From assembly GCA_020404105.1 (NCBI GenBank), contig JADBWH010000105.1, positions 1 to 35,702 of the forward strand: a stretch of DNA of 35,702 bases. The letters are read 5' to 3'. Shown here piece by piece: positions 1-8,600 of the stretch. The DNA is from Pseudanabaena sp. M53BS1SP1A06MG (GTDB lineage: Bacteria > Cyanobacteriota > Cyanobacteriia > Pseudanabaenales > Pseudanabaenaceae). Within the stretch, counting starts at the first letter, position 1; each line of letters starts with the position of its first letter. Under the pieces are notes generated by a model, which saw only the letters and a program-made list of their open reading frames with translations, was not told the DNA's origin and searched no databases. The translations under genes and the position numbers were made by a program.

Positions 1-218
1 ATGAATAGCAGTTTGCGGAAAGTGATTAAATCTCAACAGATTTTTCCACCTGATGAGGCTGCTTTCAAATTGGTCTATTTGGCGATGCGGAATATTTCTA
101 AGAAGTGGACGAGGCTCGATTCGTGATTGCAAACCTGCACTTAATCGCTTTGCGATCCTCGTCGAGGGTCGTCTCCTCATCTAGCTTCTAGACTTTGCAC
201 ATTTTACTTGACAGTCTC
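1..218 (+). mobile_element. 3' end of an IS256-type insertion sequence (partial, runs off the window)
   Basis: Positions 1-126 are open from the first base and encode the last 41 residues of a mutator-type (IS256 family) transposase: NSSLRKVIKSQQIFPPDEAA is followed by a FKLVYLAMRNISKKWTR-like tail, which is the C-terminal pattern of that family. The usual tail after KKWT (PIRNW-like) is replaced by RLDS and a TGA, so the end is slightly altered. Positions 127-218 are noncoding and should be the IS end. Read on the minus strand the inferred terminus is GAGACTGTCAAGTAAAAT. The other end lies outside the window, so the terminal repeat cannot be confirmed here. The transposase identity is fairly sure; the exact junction at 218/219 is inferred. 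Confidence 0.7.
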
Positions 219-580
219 TGAAAATTGTATTAGCGCTGATCGCATCCCTTGTAACAATTGGTGCATTTGCAGGCAGCGCGATCGCTGATGTGTCTATTAG
301 TATCAGATTTGGCTCAAGTCCAAGCCATAGTTCCTATCGATCTAATTTCCATCGGTTATCCCCAATCGTTCCCGCCTACTCTAACAATCACGAACATCGT
401 CACCATAACAATAATTCTCCAGTTATTGTTCGTAAGGTCTATCCAACCCCTCCTTACTATAGCACCTGGAACTACATTGTCCCTTCAACGATAATCCGTC
501 GCTCTAACTTCTATGAGCATCGTTACAATAACTATGGCGATCGCTACATTATTCAAAGAAGTTTTATTCGCACCAGATAA
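218..580 (+). pseudogene. Exported His/Asn/Tyr/Arg-rich small protein, start codon lost at an IS junction
   Basis: The frame reads CTG AAA ATT GTA TTA, then an intact Sec signal peptide (KIVLALIASLVTIGAFAGSA, cleavage near AIA-DV) and a mature part of about 90 residues rich in His, Asn, Tyr, Ser and Arg, ending at TAA 578-580. No ATG precedes the signal peptide in frame; a TGA lies at 209-211. The simplest reading is that the original ATG AAA ATT lost its first base when the IS inserted, leaving CTG. The coding part is otherwise intact, so the event looks recent, and initiation at CTG cannot be excluded. The family is not recognised; it is a probable periplasmic or surface protein. A short perfect hairpin follows the stop. 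Confidence 0.6.
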
Positions 581-585
581 ACAAA

Positions 586-612
586 GAGCCTGCATTTGCA
601 GGCTCTTTTAAA
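586..612. terminator. Intrinsic terminator after the exported-protein gene
   Basis: AAAGAGCCTGC and GCAGGCTCTTT pair as 11-bp perfect arms around a 4-base loop (ATTT) and are followed by T residues on the plus strand. This is a classical rho-independent terminator, eight bases after the stop codon. Confidence 0.75.
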
Positions 613-656
613 TGAAGGGCGGGATAGCTTTGCGCTACCTCATATCATTTGATTGA

Positions 657-1403
657 TCAAGTGGGCTGTTTAATATTTTCTTCACCTTTAGTGATCGTGA
701 TTGACTCAATGCGGTCACCCACTTGAATTTTTTCGACTAGATCCATACCTTCGGTCACATATCCAAAGACTGCATAGGAACCATCAAGAAAATAAATATC
801 ATCAAGGGCAATATAAAACTGGCTCGAAGCAGAGTTAGGAAACTGAGAGCGAGCCATTGCGATCGCTCCTTTGTTATGACGTAATTTAGGCTTTAGTGTG
901 GGCGGCAAAATTTCGCCATATACAGGTTGTTTAGAACTCTCTGGCAAAATTTCAAGCGGAATATATCTGGGCTGAGATGTCACAGGATCAATAAAGTTAC
1001 CAGTACCATTGCCAAGGGGATCGCCGCCTTGAGCGACAAAGGGTGTAGGTTCTTTGACCACACGATGAAAGTTTAAACCATTGTAGAGACCACGTTTCAC
1101 CAAATCTGCAAAGTTACCTGCGGTCACAGGAGCGTTATTTCCGTCAAGGTCGATCTTGACAATTCCCGATTTTAGTTTTAGCTCTACTGTTGCTGTACCT
1201 TTTAGCTGTACAAACTTTGCAAGTGCGGAGTCTTGAGGATTTGGTGTGTTTGTAGCTTCAGCAACTTTAGTAGGTGATGATTTTACTGATGTAGAAGTTG
1301 TGGATGCAGTTGGAGATGCACTTGCGGTGACATTACTGCTGTTACTACAACTCGTCAGCAAAAGGCTGATTGCTAAAAAAGAACTGAGAATCCAACGTAA
1401 CAT
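657..1403 (-). CDS. Cyclophilin-type peptidyl-prolyl cis-trans isomerase, lipoprotein
   Basis: 248 residues. A lipoprotein signal peptide with lipobox LLTSC (Cys19) is followed by a Ser/Thr/Pro-rich linker to about residue 60, then a cyclophilin fold. Visible cyclophilin blocks are GNFADLVKRGLYNGLNFHRV, FVAQGGDPLGNGTG, IAMARSQFPNSASSQFYIAL and YAVFGYVTEGMDLVEKI. The active-site Arg of FHRV and the Gln of the QFYI block are present. It should catalyse proline isomerisation during folding of exported proteins, anchored to a membrane by lipidation. The start ATG directly precedes the signal peptide. It stands alone, facing away from ycf4 only in the sense of being the next gene on the same strand, about 290 bp downstream of it. 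Confidence 0.88.
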   Translation of the reverse strand: MLRWILSSFLAISLLLTSCSNSSNVTASASPTASTTSTSVKSSPTKVAEATNTPNPQDSALAKFVQLKGTATVELKLKSGIVKIDLDGNNAPVTAGNFADLVKRGLYNGLNFHRVVKEPTPFVAQGGDPLGNGTGNFIDPVTSQPRYIPLEILPESSKQPVYGEILPPTLKPKLRHNKGAIAMARSQFPNSASSQFYIALDDIYFLDGSYAVFGYVTEGMDLVEKIQVGDRIESITITKGEENIKQPT

Positions 1404-1444
1404 TTTTATTCCTTGATAATTTCAGTATCAATATAGCAGTCCAA

Positions 1445-1472
1445 AATCGTTAATCGTTAATCGTTAATCGTT
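1445..1472. repeat. Four tandem copies of AATCGTT
   Basis: The heptamer AATCGTT is repeated four times without interruption between the cyclophilin and ycf4 genes. It sits in a stretch that resembles the segment at 10753-10830 (GCAGTCC(A/T)AAATC followed by a GGAAG...CTTCC-like hairpin). It is probably slippage inside an old dispersed repeat. Confidence 0.7.
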
Positions 1473-1634
1473 TGTTGATTTTGTTGTTTTGGAAGAACCC
1501 CTCGAAGGTGGGCACTGCCAAAAAATATCAAAGATGAAAAACAAGTGGTTTAAACTCTTGCCTATTTAAAAGCAAAAGGTTCATAGCAATAGGAGTCTTT
1601 TGCTTTATGGTAGTGCTGCAAAGTAATTTTTTTA

Positions 1635-1675
1635 GTAATTGAGTTGCGGGCGCGAAGCGCCCGCAACTCAATTAC
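1635..1675. terminator. Perfect 19-bp hairpin downstream of ycf4
   Basis: Arms 1635-1653 and 1657-1675 are perfectly complementary (GTAATTGAGTTGCGGGCGC) around GAA. It lies 18 bases past the ycf4 stop codon on the minus strand. The minus-strand flank is A-rich rather than a clean T run, so it is either an unconventional terminator or a mobile hairpin. Confidence 0.6.
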
Positions 1676-1693
1676 ATTGCATGACTACCAGCT

Positions 1694-2251
1694 TTATAAA
1701 CCTTCAAGAGGTACTGCTAAAAACTTAGCAATCTCGGCAGCGCGATCCTCAAGTACACTCAAAGCAATTGGCTGACCAACTTCTGACAGAGGTAGATCAC
1801 CTTTGCCCTTGACTCGCAAATATAATGCTCGTTTGGGGTTCAATCCTTCACGAATTTCTACACGTACTGCTTGGACATCGGAAATCTTGTAGGTCAATTC
1901 AAGATTTTTACTTTGGCTACGTCCACGCCGAAAAATAGTTACTTTGCCACTATTGCGATCGAACTCGTTATAACCACTACCGTAATCGACAGCAATAACG
2001 TATAGCAAATATATTTCTAGTAAAGTACCAGCAACACCATAAAAGGAAAGGGCTAATCCTTGAGGCACAAAGTTGAGACTTAAAGGCTCAGTAAATGGTA
2101 ACAAGTTAATTTTTAGGAAACTAGATAGCCCTGCTAGCAAGAAGCCTAACGCACCTATGGCAACAATAACCGCAAAGCCATAGTTACTAAAGCGTCGTGA
2201 CCCAACAATGTCATATCGCAGAACATTGGATTGAGATTTTGTGGTTACCAT
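1694..2251 (-). CDS. ycf4: Photosystem I assembly protein Ycf4
   Basis: 185 residues, the normal length for Ycf4. It begins with a soluble segment containing the family-typical Y-(D/E)-(I/V)-GSRRFSNY, followed by two membrane helices (about residues 25-45 and 65-90), then LLYVIAVDYGSGYNEFD and a soluble C-terminal domain with FRRGRSQSKNLELTYKISDV and VRVEIREGLNPKRALYLRVK. Ycf4 is a thylakoid membrane protein that acts as a scaffold for assembly of the photosystem I reaction centre. The start ATG is supported by the conserved N-terminus. It is divergent from the lipoprotein gene at 2467, with about 215 bp between them. Confidence 0.95.
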   Translation of the reverse strand: MVTTKSQSNVLRYDIVGSRRFSNYGFAVIVAIGALGFLLAGLSSFLKINLLPFTEPLSLNFVPQGLALSFYGVAGTLLEIYLLYVIAVDYGSGYNEFDRNSGKVTIFRRGRSQSKNLELTYKISDVQAVRVEIREGLNPKRALYLRVKGKGDLPLSEVGQPIALSVLEDRAAEIAKFLAVPLEGL

Positions 2252-2466
2252 CGGTTGAAATAATGTTATGTGAAGAAAAATACTATATGCCGAGAAATAG
2301 TATATAGCGGCTTGCAGCTTCTCGCCAAATATCCTCCAATTTCTAAGCTATGATGCAAAGGGTTTGCTAAGAAATAATTCGCAGAGTATCTTACATACAC
2401 AAGCCACTCAAGGCTGACATCCCCATTAACTGTTACTTGTTGTTACTTAATACTTCTCAATTAATC

Positions 2467-3042
2467 GTGAAAAAAACTCTCAACTATTCCCTCAAGCATA
2501 GTGTTCTAGGCGCGATCGCTGTTAGCTGTATTTCAGTCCTAGCAGCTTGCCAGCAACCAAATGCTCCCACTGAAACTGCGACCTCTCCAGCACCATCTGC
2601 TAAACCGACTGCTACTGCTTCGGCATCTCCCAATGCTTCAGCATCTCCTACCCCAGCAAAACCCACGGAATCCCCCTCTGACAAGACTGCTACAACTGCG
2701 CCTAGCCTTGATAAAGTTGCTGGAGAATATAAAGTTGTTTTAGATCCTAAGGTTTTAGCTGAAGCTGAAAAAGAAGGAGTTAAGTCTGTTACTGGTAAGT
2801 GGACAATTAAATCAGAAGGCAGTTTTGAAGCAACATTAAAAGCTGTCTCTACTAAAGATGAAGTTCAAGAGATTAAGACTGCTGGCAAGATTTCGATCAA
2901 GGATGGCAAGGTTGTCTCTCAAGTCGAAACTGTAAATGGAGAGAAGCCACCTCAGGCTCCTCCTGAGCAACCTTATACCCTATCTGCTGATGGCAAGGAA
3001 TTACAAGCCGATGGTCAGCCTGTAAAACTGGTTAAGCAATAA
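2467..3042 (+). CDS. Small lipoprotein with a conserved C-terminal domain (paralogue A)
   Basis: GTG start giving 191 residues; an in-frame TTG at 2437 would add 10. The GTG is preferred because MKKTLNYSLK opens a standard lipoprotein signal peptide with lipobox LAAC. A Pro/Thr/Ser/Ala linker runs to about residue 75, followed by a domain of about 110 residues: VAGEYKVVLDPKVLAEAEKE, TGKWTIKSEGSFEATL, GKISIKDGKVVSQVETVNGE and ELQADGQPVKLVKQ at the C-terminus. This domain is closely matched by the protein at 33546 in the same window. No family with a known function is recognised. The repeated pattern of short beta strands suggests a small beta-rich fold, which is inference. A hairpin follows 13 bases after the stop. 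Confidence 0.75.
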   Translation: MKKTLNYSLKHSVLGAIAVSCISVLAACQQPNAPTETATSPAPSAKPTATASASPNASASPTPAKPTESPSDKTATTAPSLDKVAGEYKVVLDPKVLAEAEKEGVKSVTGKWTIKSEGSFEATLKAVSTKDEVQEIKTAGKISIKDGKVVSQVETVNGEKPPQAPPEQPYTLSADGKELQADGQPVKLVKQ

Positions 3043-3055
3043 AGCCTCTCAAACT

Positions 3056-3084
3056 TTGAAAGTGCCGCAAAGCGGCACTTTCAA
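3056..3084 (+). terminator. Hairpin terminator after lipoprotein A
   Basis: Arms TTGAAAGTGCCGC and GCGGCACTTTCAA (13 bp, loop AAA) lie between the lipoprotein stop and the next start codon at 3094. There is no T run, so it may also act as a 3' stabiliser. Confidence 0.55.
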
Positions 3085-3093
3085 TAAGCAACT

Positions 3094-3891
3094 ATGTATA
3101 ACGCTTTTTATTCATCCCACGATCGCATTTATAGTTTTGAGGAATTAGCATTTCCCATTGATGGCGTAGAGATTAATGGCGATCGCTCTGCAAATCTGTT
3201 CTCTAAGCGTCCCTACATAGTTTTTAATATGGTGTCGAGTGTGGATGGCAAAGCCACAACCTATGCAGGGCAACTTACGGGCTTGGGATCGCGTCCTGAT
3301 CGCCATTTGATGAAGCGATTGAGATCGCAAGTGGATGCAGTTTTAGCAGGGGGGGGGACATTACGCCACGATGCTTTTATTCCCACATTACCTCCCGAAT
3401 TAGTTGAGGAACGTCAGCAGCATTTTGAGCATCCTCAACCCCTTGGCATTGTTGTTAGTAGTTCAGGTAATTTACCCAGAGATCATCGGTTTTGGAATGC
3501 TGGCAAGGATTTAAGAATTGTTTTGCTAGGCGAAAATACATCTGCTGAAGCATGGCTATACGAAAAGGCTCAAGTCTTTCGCTTTCCTATTCAAGATCAG
3601 CAAATTGATTTAAAACAAGTTTTAGCTATGCTCTATACCAAACTGAGCATTAAAAGACTGCTAGTCGAAGGGGGTGCTACTTTAAATTATGCGCTGATTT
3701 CCCAAGGCTTTGCCGATGAATTATTTCTTACCTTATCACCGTATATCATCGGAGGAATTAAGAATACTTCGATTATTGCAGGAGATGCGTATGGGCTGGG
3801 TGGTGGTGAGTTACCGAAGTTAAAATTGCGATCGCTATATCATCATGATTCCGAACTATTTTTGCGATATCAATTTGACCTTTCAATTTGA
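3094..3891 (+). CDS. RibD C-terminal-domain (riboflavin-type) reductase, stand-alone
   Basis: 265 residues. After a short N-terminal part the RibD_C/dihydrofolate-reductase-like fold is clear: RPYIVFNMVSSVDGKATTYA (substrate and cofactor pocket), GSRPDRHLMKRLRSQVDAVL, AGGGTLRHD, then LLVEGGATLNYALISQGFAD and ELFLTLSPYIIGG. These match the NADPH-dependent reductase half of RibD, which reduces 5-amino-6-ribosylamino-uracil 5'-phosphate in riboflavin synthesis. The deaminase half is absent, so it either completes a split RibD or acts on another pteridine-like substrate. A membrane glycosyltransferase starts nine bases after its stop, so the two are probably co-transcribed. Confidence 0.82.
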   Translation: MYNAFYSSHDRIYSFEELAFPIDGVEINGDRSANLFSKRPYIVFNMVSSVDGKATTYAGQLTGLGSRPDRHLMKRLRSQVDAVLAGGGTLRHDAFIPTLPPELVEERQQHFEHPQPLGIVVSSSGNLPRDHRFWNAGKDLRIVLLGENTSAEAWLYEKAQVFRFPIQDQQIDLKQVLAMLYTKLSIKRLLVEGGATLNYALISQGFADELFLTLSPYIIGGIKNTSIIAGDAYGLGGGELPKLKLRSLYHHDSELFLRYQFDLSI

Positions 3892-3900
3892 TCTTTAAGT

Positions 3901-5370
3901 ATGACTACTGTTGCGCTCGTTGCGTTTATTTTCCTGCGAATAGGTTTCTGGCTATTCGCGCCCCCAAATCCCGATGAAGCTTACTATTGGCTGTGGGGAC
4001 AGCATTTAGATTTTTCCTATTACGACCATCCACCTTTGCAATCATGGATACAGGGACTGATTACGGCGGTTTTCGGTAAGTCTCTCTTTACTTTGCGATC
4101 ACTGAATCTGATTACCAATGGCATCTTTTTCTATACCTATTACCGAATTCTTCAATATCTCTATGGTGATTGCGCTAGGCGTTATATCTGGTGGATCATT
4201 CTCGCCATAAGCGCATCCCCTCTATATAGCATCATGTTGTCCTTGGCATGGCATGACCATCTGGCAATTACTTTAAGTTTGGTAGGTGCTTATTTATGTA
4301 TCAGGTTTCTTGATGAATATCGCGTGAATGGCAATGGTGCAAATTGGCGACTATATGGCTGTGCGATCGCTTTAGCGCTAGCACTAATCACCAAATACAA
4401 TTCCCTATTTATGACTTTGGGGTTGTTAGTAGCGATCGCTACGCATCCTCAATTAAGAAAGCTGTTTAGGGATTTACGGATTTGGCTATGTGTAGCCATC
4501 TATGCGATCATCTTTTCCCCAGTTATCCATTGGAACTATAGCAATAACTTTCAATCCTTCCGTTTTTATGTCAATCGTAGTGTTGATACTGGCACGCCGA
4601 TCATGCGATTGCTTGAGCCTTTGGGCTTTGTTGGTATCTCACTATTAATGCTTTCTCCCTTTATCGCATGGTTGTTATGGAAAGGATTTTTTAAGGAATT
4701 GCCACGACAGGAAACGGTCTATAAACATATTGCCCTATGGACATTCGCCGTGCCGACAGTTCTGCTGATGCTCATCTCTCTTGTTTCCACAGCGCTCTAT
4801 TATTGGAATATTCATGCATACCTATTGCTGTTTCCACTATTACCCTTAGCCGTTTCCTCGATCAATGGCAGAGTTGCTGGCGGTAAGAGTAAAGTTTTTT
4901 ATGCAGCACAGGGGATTGGCTTATTATTTACGACTCTCTTTGTTTGGAATTCCTGTATATTTCCTGTAAGTGCGTTATGGGGAAAAGATGGGGATCAAGA
5001 TGGCAGAATGTTATTTGGCTGGAGTGAAGTTGTCGCCGAAGTGCAAAAAATTGCGAATACTTTACCCGAAAAGCCTTTGATCGTTACTTCTGATTATCGC
5101 TCGGCTGCTGCTCTTGCCTTTGAAATGCATAATTCTCAGGTTACGGCACTTTCTAAACGCATTAGTCAATTTACAATTTGGAATTTACAAAATGCGACAC
5201 AACAAACTGGCAAAAGTGCAATTTTAATCTCCGATCAATGGTATCCATTAACCGATGAGGCGATCGCACATTTCGAGCAAGTAAAACCTGTTAGTAAAGT
5301 GGCGATTTCTCGATTTGGTGTGGACTTAAAGATCTACGAAATTGCGATCGGTAAGAATTATCAACCATAA
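3901..5370 (+). CDS. GT39/PMT-type membrane glycosyltransferase
   Basis: 489 residues with around ten hydrophobic segments. The N-terminal signature FLRIGFWLFAPPNPDEAYYW followed by HLDFSYYDHPPLQSWI is typical of the dolichyl-phosphate-mannose/ArnT-like PMT_2 family: an acidic D-E pair in the first extracytoplasmic loop and a YYDHPPL motif. Such enzymes transfer sugars from polyprenyl-phosphate donors to lipids, glycans or proteins on the outer face of the membrane. The C-terminal part (after about residue 360) is soluble. The acceptor cannot be told from sequence. It starts nine bases after the RibD-like gene, so translation may be coupled. Confidence 0.85.
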   Translation: MTTVALVAFIFLRIGFWLFAPPNPDEAYYWLWGQHLDFSYYDHPPLQSWIQGLITAVFGKSLFTLRSLNLITNGIFFYTYYRILQYLYGDCARRYIWWIILAISASPLYSIMLSLAWHDHLAITLSLVGAYLCIRFLDEYRVNGNGANWRLYGCAIALALALITKYNSLFMTLGLLVAIATHPQLRKLFRDLRIWLCVAIYAIIFSPVIHWNYSNNFQSFRFYVNRSVDTGTPIMRLLEPLGFVGISLLMLSPFIAWLLWKGFFKELPRQETVYKHIALWTFAVPTVLLMLISLVSTALYYWNIHAYLLLFPLLPLAVSSINGRVAGGKSKVFYAAQGIGLLFTTLFVWNSCIFPVSALWGKDGDQDGRMLFGWSEVVAEVQKIANTLPEKPLIVTSDYRSAAALAFEMHNSQVTALSKRISQFTIWNLQNATQQTGKSAILISDQWYPLTDEAIAHFEQVKPVSKVAISRFGVDLKIYEIAIGKNYQP

Positions 5371-5379
5371 AGATATATG

Positions 5380-5415
5380 AATAGTCTATGCTTTGCATCG
5401 ACTATTCATATATTT
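5380..5415 (+). terminator. Hairpin terminator after the glycosyltransferase gene
   Basis: ATATATGAATAGTC pairs with GACTATTCATATAT (14 bp) around a 13-base loop just after the stop codon at 5370, followed by TTTTCTT. It is the likely terminator of the RibD-like/glycosyltransferase operon. Confidence 0.6.
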
Positions 5416-5446
5416 TCTTAGCTACTTACACGGGAACGACATTCTC

Positions 5447-5547
5447 GGCACTGGTCTTTTAAAACGTGATCGGCGTATTAATGCCTTTTTTATCGGTTTG
5501 AAATGGGCGTTTCAAAAACTAACCCTCATTTTCAACTGACCAGTGCC
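5447..5547. repeat. 101-bp MITE-like element with GGCACTGGTC ends
   Basis: The element starts GGCACTGGTCTTTTAAAACG and its other end, read inward, is GGCACTGGTCAGTTGAAAAT. The outer 10 bp are a perfect inverted repeat. The same end followed by AGTTAAGACGTGA occurs at 35349 beside transposase remnants. The inside has no coding capacity and contains a small TTTGAAA/TTTCAAA hairpin. It is interpreted as a non-autonomous element. No target duplication is obvious. Confidence 0.6.
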
Positions 5548-5622
5548 CTTATACCTAACTATAAAGTTACTAAACATTACAATTGATCTTCATGCAGAGC
5601 GATCGCACTTTACAGACGAACT

Positions 5623-5671
5623 AATAAAATTTTTAAAAGCGTTGTTTTGCAACGCTTTTAAAAATTTTATT
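5623..5671. terminator. Perfect 22-bp hairpin downstream of the hybrid kinase
   Basis: Arms 5623-5644 and 5650-5671 (AATAAAATTTTTAAAAGCGT plus TG) are perfectly complementary around a five-base loop. It lies 18 bases past the kinase stop codon on the minus strand; the GC core is followed by AT-rich arms giving T runs on both strands. It is a likely bidirectional terminator. Confidence 0.7.
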
Positions 5672-5689
5672 GTGGTTCATTTATCTGAA

Positions 5690-8600
5690 TTATATAAGTC
5701 GATTTAGACCTGAAACTAGCTGCATAATCTCTCGTATATTAATGGGTTTACTGATGTAATCATTCATACCCGCATCGAAATAAGCTTGGCGATCTTCGGG
5801 CAGGATATTGGCAGTCATGGCAACGATCTGTAAGTGCGAATTTTCGGGACTTTGACGAATCAATTTCGTTGCTGTCAATCCATCCATTTCAGGCATTTGG
5901 ATATCCATGAGAATTAAGTCATAGGAATGAGTTTGGATTGCTTGTAAAGCATCTAAGCCATTTTTAGCTAAATCAGGTTGATAACCTAATGTTTTAAGAA
6001 TTTTGGTGGTAATTAGTTGGTTAGATGGATTGTCTTCTACCAATAAAATTTGCAAAGGAGATTTTTCGGCTAATTGGGAATCGATCTCAAGGGTCGCGGT
6101 TACAGATGTTTGCCGATCAATTGACTCTTTCTCGTTCTTAGAAGTTGAACTAGCGATCGTAAAATGAAATATCGAACCTTGGATTGACCCTTTAGTGGAG
6201 GATGACGACTTCCAGTCTAGGCTAGGCTTGCCCCCAATTCGACCAAAACTTTCGAACCAAATCGTGCCACCCAACAATTCCACAAGACGCTTACTAATTG
6301 CTAAACCCAATCCAGTTCCGCCATATTTACGGTTAATGGAGACATCAGCTTGAGTAAATGGTTGAAATAATTGGTCGATTAAATCGCCATGAATGCCAAC
6401 ACCTGTATCCGCGATCGCAAACTTAAGTATGTATTTGTTGCCTGACGAATTACTTGATGAAGTTACGAAAACTTTCACCTCACCAACTTGAGTGAATTTA
6501 ATCGCGTTACCGATCAGATTTAGCAAAATTTGACGTAGGCGGTGGCGATCGCTACAAACTGTAGTTGGAACATGAGGGTCGATCTCATATTGGAGGTTAA
6601 TTTGCTTAGCGATCGCTTGACTATTTAAGAGTCGGCAAACCCAACTGATTAGCTCTTCTAAGTTGAATTCCCATTCTTCTATGGCTAACATCCCTGATTC
6701 AATTTTCGAGAAGTCGAGAATATCGTTAATTATGTTTAAGAGCGCGTCCCCACAATCTTTGATTGTTTTCACAAAATCTGCTTGTTCTTGATCTAGCTCC
6801 GTAGTTTCCAGAAGTTGTGCCATTCCTAACATCCCATTCATTGGAGTGCGAATTTCATGACTCATATTTGCTAAAAATGCACTTTTTGCTTTAGTAGCCT
6901 CTTCTGCGGCCTCTTTGGCTTTGAGTAATTCCATTTCAGTGTGTTTGCGGATAGTAATATCCGCTATGCGAGCCAGACTAAAATGTCCTTCTCCAAAATT
7001 AATTCTCTTAAGCAAAAGATCTCCCCAAAATTCTCGTCCTTTGAAAGTGACATATTCTAACTCAAATTGACAAAAACCTTTTGTCTCAACTTCTCGATTG
7101 ATCCAAACAAGTTCCTTTGCCGTGAACCTGTGCTTGTGAAGAGTGTTACCCACGATGTTAAGCAATAGCTCTTTACGATCTACTTCAAATAGTTCGATGG
7201 CTTTCTGATTGCAATCAAATATGAGTGAAGTATTACTATCAAGTAGGAACAATGCATCGGTGGATTCATTAAAAAGTAGTTCTCGAAGATCGTGGCTGTA
7301 GTTTAGCTCCTGTTCTAGTTTCTTGCGATCGCTAATATCGCGAATCAGGACTATAGCTTCATTATTGCCACTGGCAACAATCCGAGCCTCTTGATAATGT
7401 ATTTCTCCATTGAGCAAAATTTGGTATTCATAAAGTTGCGATTTCCCAGTCTGAAAAGCTTGTTCAATATAATACATTCGCTCTTGTGCAAATTCTGTCG
7501 GGAGAAAATCAAAGATGCTATTGCCGATAAATTTTTCTGGCGAAACCAAAAACTTCATATTATCTGGGGAAATTGCATCTAAACAAATACCTTCTCGGCT
7601 AGTCCGAATAATCATATCTGGGATCGCATCAATCAAGGCTTGATTGATGGCAACAGCTTGCCGTAAATTTTCTTCGGTTTGTTTTTGTTCACTCAAGTCA
7701 ATATCTAAACAATAGAGTTCCTGTTCTCCTTCAGTGTTCCTCAACATTACATGACTAGAATAAACAGCTACTCTAGAACCATCTTTACGCATTAAGCTCA
7801 GTTCATCGGGTGGAATAGGTTGCCCATTTATGAGCCAATTTTGAATTGCAGCAATTACCCCTTTTCGCATCTCTGGAGGAACAATCAGATCTTCAAGTTT
7901 CCGACCGATTGCCTCAGCCTTGGTATAACCATAAAGATATTCGCTTGCATCATTCCAATAAATTACTTGACGTTGAAGGTTATAACCTTGGACTGAGATT
8001 TTTTGGGTGGACTCAAATAAGCTACGAAATCTCTGCTCACTTTTTTCTAGCAATGCGGCGGCTTGTTTGCGATCGCTAATATCTATCAGAATTCCATTCC
8101 AAATAATTACCCCACTTTCTTCGTAACTGGGAATCGACTTTCCTAAAATCCACTTGACTTTTCTGCTGGTTGTTTGAATGCGAAATTCAAAATCCCAAGG
8201 TTCTAGAGTCTGAGCCGAAACAGCAATGGATTGCTGCAATAATTCCCAGTCTTCAGGAAAAATTAAATCCCAAACAGCTTGGATGTCGTTAATGGCAAGT
8301 TCTGGTGAAATCTCCGCTAGTTCTTGAATGCCCTGACTAGCGAAAGGCATACTGAATTTCCCTTCTGGGCTAAGGCGCAATTGGTAAACTACACCCGGTA
8401 TTGCATCGGTTAGATTGCGGAGTTTAAGTTCATTTTCTCGCAAGGCTATCTCAGCTTGCGTGCGTTTGGCTTCATTCTTTAGGCGATCACTAATATCCTG
8501 AAAAGTGGCGATCGCATAAACAACCCGTCCCTGTTGATCGAAAATAGGCGTAGCTGTTACTTCTAAAGGCACTATGCGATCGGGGCAATGAACCTCTAGA

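Noticed and set aside
258-494. A 78-residue plus-strand frame overlapping the first exported-protein gene
   Set aside because: It is the wrong frame over a signal-peptide-bearing coding region; its composition is an artefact of the His/Asn/Tyr-rich gene.
7391-8079. Plus-strand frames inside the hybrid kinase
   Set aside because: They are antisense to a well-conserved PAS region and have no recognisable motif.
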